Shown here: positions 8,863 to 17,281 of the stretch, one piece after another | How the letters are laid out: every line of letters starts with the position of its first letter | Numbering within the stretch: the first letter of the stretch is position 1 | From: Variibacter gotjawalensis | GTDB taxonomy: Bacteria; Pseudomonadota; Alphaproteobacteria; Rhizobiales; Xanthobacteraceae | Assembly: GCF_002355335.1 (NCBI RefSeq) | Contig: NZ_AP014946.1 | Location: 3,115,501-3,179,500, forward strand | Direction of reading: 5' to 3' | DNA: 64,000 nt | Position numbers and translations under genes: made by a program | Notes under the pieces: generated by a model | The model's database searches: none | What the model was told of the DNA's origin: nothing | What the model saw: only the letters and a program-made list of their open reading frames with translations

Positions 8863-9899
8863 AGCGCGTCACCTTCGCAGTGCCGGGTGATCTCGACACG
8901 CCGACGGGCGGCTACGCGTATGATCGGCGCGTTATCGAAGAGTTGCGCAAGCTGGGCTGGAGTGTCGATGTCCTCGATCTCGGCGAGGGTTTTCCGTATC
9001 CGAGCGCAGCGACGCTAGAAGCTGCGACACAACGGCTTCTCGCCCTAGGCGACACTTCAACGATCATCGATGGCCTCGCGTTCGGTATCCTCGCTGACGC
9101 TGCTCGGAACATGCGAGCGAAGCCAATCGCGCTCGTGCATCATCCGCTCGCTCTCGAGACCGGAGTATCGCCGGAATACGGCGCGATCTTCGCCGCGAGC
9201 GAACGCGAGGCGCTTACCGTTTGCCGCGCAGTAATCGTGACAAGCCCTGCAACGGCTCGCTCGTTGGTGGAGACGTACGGCGTGTCAAAGGAAAGCATCG
9301 CGGTCGCAGAGCCCGGCGTGGATCGCCGCCCCGTCGCGCGACGCGTTGACAAAGCCGAGATCGCGTTGCTTTCCGTTGGTGCCGTGTCGCCCCGTAAGGG
9401 CTATGACGTTCTGGTTCGCGCGTTGGCGAAGTTGCGTACGTTGCCGTGGCGTCTGACTATTGCAGGCACGCTCGATCGCAATCCGGAATGCGCCGCTGAC
9501 CTGCGCAAGCTCATCAGCGAGCGGTCGCTCAACGACCGCATCGCACTCACCGGAAGCGTCTCGCACGACGCACTCAACGCGCTGTACGATTCCGCGGATG
9601 TTTTCGTCCTCGCGTCGCACTACGAAGGCTACGGCATGGTGATCACCGAAGCGATCGCCGCCGGATTGCCTATCGTCGCGACAACCGGCGGGGCGATTCC
9701 TGATACGGTGCCGAGCGGAACAGGCATACTTGTTCCGCCCGGAAACGATGTGGCGCTCGCCGATGCACTGCGAAAACTCATCGAAGATCGCGAGCTTCGT
9801 CTTACGATGTCGCGCAATGCCGAAGCCGCGGCCGAACATCTCCCCACCTGGGAAGGATGTGCAGTCCGCATCGCGAATGTGTTGGAAAGATTGTCATGA
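8859..9899 (+). CDS. family 4 (GT-B) glycosyltransferase
   Basis: A 346-residue retaining glycosyltransferase. The N-terminal half (VTFAVPGDLDTPTGGYAYDR) has the glycine-rich acceptor-side loop. The C-terminal half begins LLSVGAVSPRKGYDVLVRAL and carries the GT4 signature ASHYEGYGMVITEAIAAGLP (near 245-264), where EGYGMVITEA is the EX7E-type donor-binding motif. The GTG at 8859 is chosen because GTGA overlaps the upstream stop and MKRVTFAVPGDLD is a typical GT4 start; the open frame extends 18 bases further up. The next gene starts in its last four bases. Because it sits between a PTPS-like gene and a methyltransferase, the acceptor may be a pterin-derived small molecule, as in cyanobacterial pterin glucosyltransferases (inference). 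Confidence 0.85.
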   Translation: MKRVTFAVPGDLDTPTGGYAYDRRVIEELRKLGWSVDVLDLGEGFPYPSAATLEAATQRLLALGDTSTIIDGLAFGILADAARNMRAKPIALVHHPLALETGVSPEYGAIFAASEREALTVCRAVIVTSPATARSLVETYGVSKESIAVAEPGVDRRPVARRVDKAEIALLSVGAVSPRKGYDVLVRALAKLRTLPWRLTIAGTLDRNPECAADLRKLISERSLNDRIALTGSVSHDALNALYDSADVFVLASHYEGYGMVITEAIAAGLPIVATTGGAIPDTVPSGTGILVPPGNDVALADALRKLIEDRELRLTMSRNAEAAAEHLPTWEGCAVRIANVLERLS

Positions 9900-10699
9900 C
9901 TGGTTTTTCGGCCAAATGGCTGACGTTGCGCGAGCCCTACGATCTACGCGCCCGCAACGCCGATGTGCTTTCGGCTGTCGCAAAGCAGTTCGACGCCCTC
10001 CCATCCTTACGCATCACAGACCTTGCCTGTGGCACCGGCTCGACGGCTCGCGCCGTCGGCCCCCGCTTCAAGCAGCCGCAAATGTGGAAGCTGGTCGACA
10101 ATGACCTCAGCCTGCTCGCGCGCGCAGGTGTCGACGCCGCGGGACCGAACCGAAAAATCATAACGCAGCCCGTCGACCTCGCCTTCGACGTCGAGGCGGC
10201 ATTAGACGGCCCGATCGATCTGGTGACGACCTCGGCATTGCTCGACCTCGTCTCGGAGGAATGGCTCGAGCGGCTCGCGACAGAACTTGCTGCCAGACGG
10301 CTGCCATTCTACGCCGCGTTGAGCTACGACGGTCGGGTAGAGATTTCGCCCAGCGATCCGCTCGACCGTCCGGTCGTCGACGCCGTCAATCTCCACCAGA
10401 AGAGCGACAAGGGCTTCGGCCCTGCCCTCGGGCCTAACGCCGCGACCGCCGCCGTCCGTCAATTCGAGAACGTTGGGTACGAGGTCGTCAGCGGCCCGGC
10501 GGACTGGGTGTTCGAAACGTTCGACACTGCAATTCAAAAAGCCACCCTGGCGGGTTGGGCGGTCGCCGCTACCGAAATCGATTCGAGCCTGCGGCTCAAG
10601 ACATCGGCATGGCTCGAGCGCCGAGACGAGCGCATCGAGGCCGCCGAAAGCCGGATCGTGGTCGGTCATATCGACTTTTTCGCACGCCCTACCACTTGA
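9896..10699 (+). CDS. class I SAM-dependent methyltransferase
   Basis: A 267-residue protein with a class I methyltransferase fold. The SAM loop is ITDLACGTGSTARAVG (about residues 40-55), the acidic end of strand 2 is KLVDNDLSLL, and motif IV is DLVTTSALLDLVS (about 115-127). The ATG overlaps the glycosyltransferase stop (ATGA), so it is translationally coupled. The substrate is unknown; the context (dehydrogenase, PTPS-like, GT4) suggests tailoring of the same small molecule. A 118-base gap without an obvious terminator separates it from ribA, which could be read from the same transcript. Confidence 0.8.
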   Translation: MTGFSAKWLTLREPYDLRARNADVLSAVAKQFDALPSLRITDLACGTGSTARAVGPRFKQPQMWKLVDNDLSLLARAGVDAAGPNRKIITQPVDLAFDVEAALDGPIDLVTTSALLDLVSEEWLERLATELAARRLPFYAALSYDGRVEISPSDPLDRPVVDAVNLHQKSDKGFGPALGPNAATAAVRQFENVGYEVVSGPADWVFETFDTAIQKATLAGWAVAATEIDSSLRLKTSAWLERRDERIEAAESRIVVGHIDFFARPTT

Positions 10700-10817
10700 G
10701 ACGGCTCGTCGCCGGAACGGAATGCCGCGACGTCGCGTTAACGGCCGATGAATCAAACGAAACTTTCCTCCGAGCGCCCACGTAACTTCCCACGTTCGCG
10801 AACCGTAAAGTCGTGAT

Positions 10818-12017
10818 ATGAAAGCAAAAACCGCAGTAGGCTCGCAGTGGGCCTCCTTGGGTCAGCGTCGGGGCTGGTTTCCAATGCAGAACGGGAATGG
10901 GGGCGCTTCCTCGCTCTTCGGCTCGAAAGCCGCGATTGAGGTCGAGCGCGCTCTGACGGAAGTGCGTGCCGGGCGTCCAATGCGCATGGTTTCGCGGACG
11001 ACGACAGAGACGGTGCTTTCGGTTGATGGGCTCGACGATGCGCGCTTGCGCGAATTCGCCGCCCTCTGCACACCATCGCCGTTGAAGCTCGTCATCAGCG
11101 CCACTCGAGCGCAGGCCCTGGGCGTCGATACGGATGGTTCAGCGACTATTACGCTGTCATCGACAATCAACGCATCGCAAATTCATACGCTCGTCGCCGA
11201 GCAAGGCGCACGCCTCACGCTACCCGTTGTGGTGTCGAGCGAACCTAGCGCCATCGTCGCGTTGATGAAGCTCGCGCAGAAACTTCCGGCGGCGCTCGTT
11301 GCGCCGGCATCGTCGAAACACGACACGCTTCCCGCGCTAAACGCCGACGAAGTTGCGACTTATAAGTACGAACTCGTCGAATCGCTCGCCATAGCGGGTG
11401 AAGCGCGCGTTCCTCTCGCGAATGCGCAACTTACGCGCTTCGTGGTATTCCGCGACGCGGCCGGGAATAATCCGGTCGCCGTCGTCATCGGAAATCCCGA
11501 CACGACAACGGCCGTGCCGGTGCGCATTCACTCGTCGTGCCTTACGGGCGATGTCTTCGGCTCCCGCCGTTGCGATTGCGGCGATCAGCTTCAGCTTGCG
11601 ATCTCGCGCATCGAAGCGACGGGAGGCGGCGTTGTTCTCTACATGCCGCAGGAAGGTCGCGGGCTTGGCCTCGTCAACAAGATGCACGCCTACGAGCTTC
11701 AGGACGATGGCCTCGACACGGTCGACGCCAATACGATGCTCGGCTTCGAGGACGACGAACGCGATTACGGCGGCGCCGCGCGCATGCTGGAAATTCTCGG
11801 CATCTCGCACGTCGATCTCATGACGAATAATCCGACGAAACTGCGCGGTCTAGCCGACGCGGGCATCACGGTCGGCTGCCGCATGCCGATCGAGGCACCG
11901 GTGAATTCGGACAATCGCCGCTACCTGACGGCGAAAGCCAAGCGCGCCGGCCATCAGCTCGACTATCTGGTGAACGCGCTGCACGCGACACAGCGCGCGC
12001 CCGAGCGCGTCCGCTAA
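10818..12017 (+). CDS. ribA: GTP cyclohydrolase II with degenerate N-terminal RibB-like domain
   Basis: A 399-residue protein. The C-terminal ~200 residues are GTP cyclohydrolase II: zinc-cysteine block SSCLTGDVFGSRRCDCGDQL and the active-site PQEGRGLGLVNKMHAYELQ. The enzyme opens GTP to 2,5-diamino-6-ribosylamino-pyrimidinone phosphate, formate and pyrophosphate. The N-terminal ~190 residues align in outline with DHBP synthase, but the acidic DDEDRENEGD-type metal motif is absent, so RibB activity is unlikely. This could be the housekeeping riboflavin enzyme, or it could feed the upstream cassette. An alternative ATG exists at 10884; neither start has a strong ribosome site. A bidirectional terminator follows at once. 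Confidence 0.88.
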   Translation: MKAKTAVGSQWASLGQRRGWFPMQNGNGGASSLFGSKAAIEVERALTEVRAGRPMRMVSRTTTETVLSVDGLDDARLREFAALCTPSPLKLVISATRAQALGVDTDGSATITLSSTINASQIHTLVAEQGARLTLPVVVSSEPSAIVALMKLAQKLPAALVAPASSKHDTLPALNADEVATYKYELVESLAIAGEARVPLANAQLTRFVVFRDAAGNNPVAVVIGNPDTTTAVPVRIHSSCLTGDVFGSRRCDCGDQLQLAISRIEATGGGVVLYMPQEGRGLGLVNKMHAYELQDDGLDTVDANTMLGFEDDERDYGGAARMLEILGISHVDLMTNNPTKLRGLADAGITVGCRMPIEAPVNSDNRRYLTAKAKRAGHQLDYLVNALHATQRAPERVR

Positions 12018-12039
12018 CGTTCACGCACTCCCGCAAACG

Positions 12040-12069
12040 AAAAGGCCGCGATCTGCATCGCGGCCTTTT
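12040..12069. terminator. bidirectional intrinsic terminator between ribA and clpX
   Basis: A 12-base stem, AAAGGCCGCGAT / ATCGCGGCCTTT, closes a CTGC tetraloop. It has a T-run on the plus-strand side and an A-run on the other, so it can terminate both converging transcripts, ribA (+) and clpX (-). Confidence 0.85.
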
Positions 12070-12093
12070 GCGTTTCTGTCTGAACGCCGCAGG

Positions 12094-13368
12094 CTAAGCG
12101 CTGGCGTTGCCTGCCGCCGCTTCGTTGCCGCGATCTGCGTAGATGTAAAGCGGGCGCGCCGTCGCCTCGACGACTTCTTTCGAGATCACGACTTCCTCAA
12201 CACCCTCAAGGCTCGGCAGCTCGAACATTGTGTCGAGCAAAATGCCTTCCATGATGGACCGCAGACCACGTGCACCGGTTTTGCGTTCAATCGCCTTGCG
12301 CGAGATCGCGCCGAGTGCCTCGTCCGTCATCGTGAGGTCGATGTTCTCCATCTCGAAGAGACGCTGATACTGCTTGACCAGCGCATTCTTCGGCTCGGTC
12401 AGGATCTTCTTGAGCGCCGCCTCGTCGAGATCGCCGAGCGTAGCGACAACCGGCAAGCGGCCGACGAATTCCGGGATGAGACCGTACTTGAGCAAATCCT
12501 CCGGCTCGACTTCGCGGAAGATTTCGCCGGTGCGGCGATCTTCCGGCGCCGAGACGCGCGCGCCGAAACCGATGGACGTAGATTTACCGCGACCCGAGAT
12601 GATCTTTTCGAGACCCGAGAAAGCTCCGCCGCAGACGAACAGAATATTCGTCGTGTCGACCTGCAGGAATTCCTGCTGCGGATGCTTGCGGCCACCTTGC
12701 GGCGGCACCGAAGCAACCGTGCCTTCCATGATCTTCAGGAGCGCCTGCTGCACGCCCTCACCCGACACATCGCGCGTGATCGACGGGTTGTCGGACTTAC
12801 GCGAGATCTTGTCGATTTCGTCGATATAGACGATGCCGCGCTGCGCGCGCTCGACATTGTAGTCGGCCGACTGCAGCAGCTTCAGGATGATGTTTTCGAC
12901 GTCTTCGCCAACGTAGCCGGCTTCGGTCAGCGTCGTCGCGTCAGCCATCGTGAACGGCACGTCGAGGATGCGTGCCAGCGTCTGCGCCAGCAGCGTCTTG
13001 CCCGAGCCGGTCGGACCGATCAGGAGAATGTTCGACTTCGCGAGCTCGACGTCGTTGTGCTTGGTCTGATGATTGAGGCGCTTGTAGTGGTTATGCACCG
13101 CGACCGAGAGCACGCGCTTGGCGTGGTTCTGGCCGATCACGTAATCGTCGAGGACCTTGCAGATTTCCTTCGGCGTCGGGATGCCGTCCCGCGACTTCAC
13201 GAGCGAGGATTTGTTTTCCTCGCGGATGATGTCCATGCAGAGTTCGACGCACTCGTCGCAGATGAAAACCGTCGGGCCTGCGATGAGCTTACGAACTTCG
13301 TGTTGGCTCTTGCCGCAGAACGAGCAGTACAGAGTGTTCTTGGACTCACTGCCGCCAACTTTGCTCAT
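12094..13368 (-). CDS. clpX: ATP-dependent Clp protease ATP-binding subunit ClpX
   Basis: A 424-residue AAA+ unfoldase that feeds substrates to ClpP. There is an N-terminal zinc-binding domain (CSFCGKSQ ... CDECVELC, residues about 16-45), Walker [13 protein letters not shown] (about 118-129), Walker [11 protein letters not shown] and the sensor/[19 protein letters not shown] block. The IGF-type ClpP-docking loop is present as TSIGFGARV. Length is normal. It lies downstream of clpP on the same strand with about 296 bases between, so it probably has its own promoter. Confidence 0.97.
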   Translation of the reverse strand: MSKVGGSESKNTLYCSFCGKSQHEVRKLIAGPTVFICDECVELCMDIIREENKSSLVKSRDGIPTPKEICKVLDDYVIGQNHAKRVLSVAVHNHYKRLNHQTKHNDVELAKSNILLIGPTGSGKTLLAQTLARILDVPFTMADATTLTEAGYVGEDVENIILKLLQSADYNVERAQRGIVYIDEIDKISRKSDNPSITRDVSGEGVQQALLKIMEGTVASVPPQGGRKHPQQEFLQVDTTNILFVCGGAFSGLEKIISGRGKSTSIGFGARVSAPEDRRTGEIFREVEPEDLLKYGLIPEFVGRLPVVATLGDLDEAALKKILTEPKNALVKQYQRLFEMENIDLTMTDEALGAISRKAIERKTGARGLRSIMEGILLDTMFELPSLEGVEEVVISKEVVEATARPLYIYADRGNEAAAGNASA

Positions 13369-13604
13369 TCGTGTCTCCGTCTATTTCCGGCGCCGGTCGC
13401 GAATCGAAACGCGACACAACCCCAACTTTAATTAGCAGCGCTGCGCTCACAATCCTGGAGCAGTACTAACGCCAAACACCCTACGCGACTGTTACCTCCG
13501 AGACTCACAGCGAACCACGATAGTGTCGCGATGATCAAGAAAGCATTAACGATAATTCGGGCCGGTTAAACGGCACTTTTCCGCATGACACTCGATACGC
13601 GCCT

Positions 13605-13629
13605 CAGGCTGACACATCGCATCAGCCTG
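13605..13629 (-). terminator. hairpin downstream of clpP
   Basis: Eight-base arms CAGGCTGA / TCAGCCTG enclose a 9-base loop, 36 bases after the clpP stop. There is no T-tract, so it could be a weak or Rho-assisted terminator or an mRNA 3' stabilising hairpin. The rest of the clpP-clpX gap presumably holds the clpX promoter; no clear -35/-10 pair stands out. Confidence 0.4.
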
Positions 13630-13664
13630 TGATTGATAAGCAAACCCCGCGCCAACCTGCGCGA

Positions 13665-14297
13665 TTATGGTTTCAGCACGGCAACGTCTTCTGGGCGCTT
13701 CTCCAGCACCTTGTCGACGATGCCGAATTCGCGAGCACCTTCGGCAGTCAAAAAGGTATCGCGCTCTAGGGCGTCTTCGATCCTCTTCAGGCTCTGGCCG
13801 GTATGCTTGACGTAGATATCGTTCAACCTCTTCTTGAGATTGAGGATTTCCTGCGCGTGCAGCATGATGTCGGTGGCCTGGCCCTGGAAGCCGCCAGACG
13901 GCTGGTGGACCATGATCCGAGCGTTTGGCAATGAGAAGCGCATATCCTTTTCGCCGGCCGCAAGCAGAAGCGAGCCCATCGAAGCAGCCTGACCGGTGCA
14001 AAGAGTCGCTACAGGCGGGCGGATAAATTGCATCGTGTCATAGATCGCCATGCCGGACGTCACCACGCCACCCGGCGAGTTGATGTACATGCTGATCTCT
14101 TTTTTAGGGTTTTCCGCCTCAAGAAACAGCAATTGCGCAACCGCCAGCGACGCCATGCCGTCTTCGACAGGTCCGGTGAGGAAGATGATCCGCTCCTTCA
14201 GGAGGCGGGAAAAAATGTCGTAGGCACGCTCGCCCCGGTTGGTCTGTTCGACCACCATCGGGACGAGGTTCATGTAGGTCTCAACCGGATCGCGCAT
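13665..14297 (-). CDS. clpP: ATP-dependent Clp protease proteolytic subunit ClpP
   Basis: A 210-residue serine peptidase forming the tetradecameric chamber used by ClpX (and ClpA). The catalytic Ser is in [16 protein letters not shown] (near residue 105), the His in [15 protein letters not shown] (near 130) and the Asp near residue 180. Length is standard and the start [18 protein letters not shown] is typical for alphaproteobacteria. It sits between tig and clpX in the usual order. Confidence 0.97.
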   Translation of the reverse strand: MRDPVETYMNLVPMVVEQTNRGERAYDIFSRLLKERIIFLTGPVEDGMASLAVAQLLFLEAENPKKEISMYINSPGGVVTSGMAIYDTMQFIRPPVATLCTGQAASMGSLLLAAGEKDMRFSLPNARIMVHQPSGGFQGQATDIMLHAQEILNLKKRLNDIYVKHTGQSLKRIEDALERDTFLTAEGAREFGIVDKVLEKRPEDVAVLKP

Positions 14298-14444
14298 TCA
14301 TCACCTGAGGGCTGCCCGTCAGAATCGGGCTCACAAAAGCATCGAGGCAACAGATATAGGCTTTTGCCGGATCGGCAAGATCAAGCAACGAACGGCGCAT
14401 TGTCGCGCCGTCCGGCCGCCTCGTCACGCAACCCAAACGAGCGC

Positions 14445-15797
14445 TTACGCTTCGTCTTCGTCGACTTTGAAGAGCTCTTCCTTCGAGACTTCCTTCTCGG
14501 TCACGGTCGCTAGCTCGAGCAGATAGTCGACAACCTTCTCCTCGAAGATCGGGGCGCGGAGCGTCGCCAGTGCCTGCGGGTTCTTACGGTAGTAGTCCCA
14601 CACTTGCTGTTCCTGGCCCGGGAACTGGCGCGCGCGATCGACGACAGCGCGGCTCACTTCCTCGTCCGAAACCTGGATCTTCTGCTTGTCGCCGATCTCG
14701 GCAAGCACGAGGCCGAGGCGGACGCGGCGTTCCGCGAGCTTGCGGTACTCGTCGCGCGCCTTCTCTTCGGTCGTGTCTTCCTGCTCGAACGTACGGCCCT
14801 GCTGCTTGAGGTCGTTCGTCACGGTGTTCCAGACGTTGTTGAACTCGTCCTCGACCAGCGTCGGCGGCAGCTCAAACTTGTGCTTCTCGTCGAGCGCATC
14901 AAGCAGCGCGCGCTTGATCTTCGAACGCGATGCGCCGTCGTGCTCGCGCTTGATGCGCTCCTTGATCGCCTCGCGCAGCTTGGCAAGCGACTCCATGCCG
15001 AGTTGCTTGGCGAACTCGTCGTCGACAACGAGCGTGCCCGGTGCCTGCACGGCTTTCGCAGTCACTTCGAACGCAGCGGCTTTGCCGGCAAGTTCCGTGT
15101 TGCCGTAGTTTTCCGGGAAGGTGACGTTCAGCGTGCGCGTTTCGCCTTCGCCGATCCCGACGAGCTGCGGCTCGAAGCCCGGGATGAACGTGTTCGAACC
15201 GATGTCGACCGCGATGTCGTCCGCGGTGCCGCCTTCGAACGGCTTGCCGTCGATCGTACCGACAAACGAGACTTGAACGCGGTCGCCTTCTGCGGCCTTC
15301 GCGCCCTCGCCCTTCGGCAGATACGGCTTCTGCTGCGCCGTCAAACGATCGAGTGCCTCGTCGATTTCGCCATCGGCAACAGCGGCAACTTGCTTCTCGA
15401 GCTGCACGCCGCGCACGTCTGCAATTTCGATCTTCGGAAGAATTTCGAAAGCGACCGTGTAGTCGAGGTCGCGCTTGCCATCGATCACTTCGGCAACGAC
15501 AGCTTCTTCGGTCGGCAACGTGACCTTCGGCTCGGTCGCCATGCGGAAGCTGTTGTCGGCGACGATTTTCTGATTGGTCTCGTTGACAGTCGTGTCGATC
15601 GCTTCGGCCATCGCCGAGCGCCCATACAGCTTCTTCAGATGCGCGGCCGGCACCTTGCCGGGGCGGAAGCCGTTGATACGGACCTGGCCCTTGAGCTGGT
15701 CAAGCTTCGCATCGAGCTTCGTCTCAAGCTCGGCGGCTGGAACAACCACGCGGTACTCGCGCCGCAATCCTTCGGAAACTGTTTCTTGTACCTGCAT
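14445..15797 (-). CDS. tig: trigger factor
   Basis: A 450-residue ribosome-associated chaperone and peptidyl-prolyl isomerase. The N-terminal ribosome-binding domain holds the GFRPGKVPxxxL signature (NGFRPGKVPAAHLKKLYG, near 41-58). A FKBP-type PPIase domain (about 160-245, VSFVGTIDGKPFEGG) is followed by the helical C-terminal chaperone arms and an acidic tail. The ATG at 15797 has GGAAAG just upstream; a TTG four codons earlier is less likely. First gene of tig-clpP-clpX. Confidence 0.96.
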   Translation of the reverse strand: MQVQETVSEGLRREYRVVVPAAELETKLDAKLDQLKGQVRINGFRPGKVPAAHLKKLYGRSAMAEAIDTTVNETNQKIVADNSFRMATEPKVTLPTEEAVVAEVIDGKRDLDYTVAFEILPKIEIADVRGVQLEKQVAAVADGEIDEALDRLTAQQKPYLPKGEGAKAAEGDRVQVSFVGTIDGKPFEGGTADDIAVDIGSNTFIPGFEPQLVGIGEGETRTLNVTFPENYGNTELAGKAAAFEVTAKAVQAPGTLVVDDEFAKQLGMESLAKLREAIKERIKREHDGASRSKIKRALLDALDEKHKFELPPTLVEDEFNNVWNTVTNDLKQQGRTFEQEDTTEEKARDEYRKLAERRVRLGLVLAEIGDKQKIQVSDEEVSRAVVDRARQFPGQEQQVWDYYRKNPQALATLRAPIFEEKVVDYLLELATVTEKEVSKEELFKVDEDEA

Positions 15798-15861
15798 CGG
15801 TCTTTCCAAACTCGTATGAATTTTCCGCGGTGAGCGAACGTCGGCAGCGCGGTCCGCAAAT

Positions 15862-15946
15862 TGGTGCGGGCGGAGGGACTCGAACCCCCACGACTTGCGT
15901 CACTGGAACCTAAATCCAGCGCGTCTACCAGTTCCGCCACGCCCGC
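15862..15946 (-). tRNA. tRNA-Leu (anticodon UAG)
   Basis: An 85-base cloverleaf with CCA encoded. The acceptor stem is GCGGGCG/CGCCCGC. The anticodon arm is CTGGA-TTTAGGT-TCCAG with anticodon TAG, which reads CUA and, with wobble, other CUN codons. There is a long variable arm typical of class II tRNA-Leu and a T-arm GGGGGTTCGAGTCCC. It lies between tig and the divergent multicopper-oxidase-like gene. Confidence 0.95.
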
Positions 15947-16072
15947 TTGCGCGCGCCGTTCGCGAGTTGCACACCGCGGTCGGGCGGCGCGGCTTATAGC
16001 ACGCTGAAGCGGCCAGTCAGCAACTAAATTCACCCGCTTGCGCAAGCCCTTTGACGCGGCCATGGTCGCCGG

Positions 16073-17254
16073 ATGATCGCCCTCCCTTGTCTGTCGGCAA
16101 GCCGCCGAGAAATCCTTGCTCTCGGCGCTGCCGGAATGGTTCTCTGGGCCTCCGGGCGCGCTTCTTCGGCACAGGACGCTCCGTTGCGCGCGAAACCGCT
16201 CAAAACGGCGATCGACGGGCTCGCTTCCGGTTTCGATGGCGTGTTCCCGGGCCCGGCGTTGAGAGCAACGCGAGGCAAGCCGTTTTCAGCGACGTTTGGG
16301 AACGATCTAACGGCACCGGTATCGATCTACTTTCCGGGGTTGCGCAGCGTCCGCGACCCGGTATTGCAGCTTGCGCCTGGGCAAACCGGAACCTTCAGCC
16401 TTGCGCCGCGAGATGCCGGAACATTCTGGTATAGGGCACTACCATCGGGACAAGCCGCGAATGGCCTTTGTGGGCTGCTGATCGTGGATGATGGCGTGGC
16501 GGTCGACCGCGACGTGCCGCTCGTCATCAACGTAGCCGGCGACAAACGCACGGCTAACGGCCATTCAGGCCGCGAAATCCCGGTTCGCGCGGGTGAACGG
16601 GTGCGCCTCCGCATTCTCAACGCCAGCCCCGCCGAGATGATGGCGGTCCGGCTTGATCAGCATGACGTTAACGTCATGGCGCTCGACGGTCATCCGTCGG
16701 AGCCATTTATCGCTCGCGACGGCCGCGTCCCTCTAGCACCCGGCAACCGGGCCGATCTGTTCGTGGACATGACCATGCCAGCCGGCACCATCGCTCCCTT
16801 GATGGTCGAGACGCTAGCTGGGGCGGCTCAAACCATTTCGCTCAAATACAGTCCGGACGCGCCCGCCAAACCCGCGCCTTCGGGGCCGCCTACAGTTTTA
16901 CCGCCGAACCCATTGAACAGCCGTATGGAGTTCGGCAGGGCTCAACGAGCGGAGCTAGCGCTCGACCCAGCGTCCCCACCCGCACTGTCCGCCAAGAAGG
17001 GCCAGACCGTAATGTTGGCGTTGACGAACAGTACGCCCATCCCGCAAGCCGTGCACATTGGAGGAACGCCGTTCAGGCTTCTGGATTCAATGGACGATGG
17101 TTGGAAGCCCTACTGGCTGGACACTGTCGTGGCGCTGCCCCAACGGACGACGCGCATCGCCTTTGTCGCTGAAGCAACCGGATCATGGCCGATCATCAGT
17201 CAGCCGTTGCAGCCCGGGGCCGCGGCTTCGATCGGCAGTATCCAGATAAGCTGA
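16073..17254 (+). CDS. multicopper-oxidase-fold protein lacking copper ligands (SufI/FtsP-like)
   Basis: A 393-residue exported cupredoxin-repeat protein. A twin-arginine start, SASRREILALGA (Arg11-Arg12), precedes a hydrophobic stretch, so Tat export is likely. The domain order follows multicopper oxidases, but the copper-binding positions are changed: the HWHG position reads VSIYFPGLR, the WYHSH position reads FWYRALPSG, HPxHLHG reads QAVHIGGTPF, and the C-terminal HCHxxxH reads SWPIISQPLQPG. Only one His remains in the blocks. E. coli FtsP/SufI shows the same loss and acts as a structural division protein under stress; a similar role is possible. It should not be a laccase or copper oxidase. 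Confidence 0.75.
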   Translation: MIALPCLSASRREILALGAAGMVLWASGRASSAQDAPLRAKPLKTAIDGLASGFDGVFPGPALRATRGKPFSATFGNDLTAPVSIYFPGLRSVRDPVLQLAPGQTGTFSLAPRDAGTFWYRALPSGQAANGLCGLLIVDDGVAVDRDVPLVINVAGDKRTANGHSGREIPVRAGERVRLRILNASPAEMMAVRLDQHDVNVMALDGHPSEPFIARDGRVPLAPGNRADLFVDMTMPAGTIAPLMVETLAGAAQTISLKYSPDAPAKPAPSGPPTVLPPNPLNSRMEFGRAQRAELALDPASPPALSAKKGQTVMLALTNSTPIPQAVHIGGTPFRLLDSMDDGWKPYWLDTVVALPQRTTRIAFVAEATGSWPIISQPLQPGAAASIGSIQIS

Positions 17255-17281
17255 GGTTGTGATCAACTTAAACCACACTCT

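Noticed and set aside
14604-15833. 409-codon open frame on the plus strand
   Set aside because: Antisense to tig, a certain gene.
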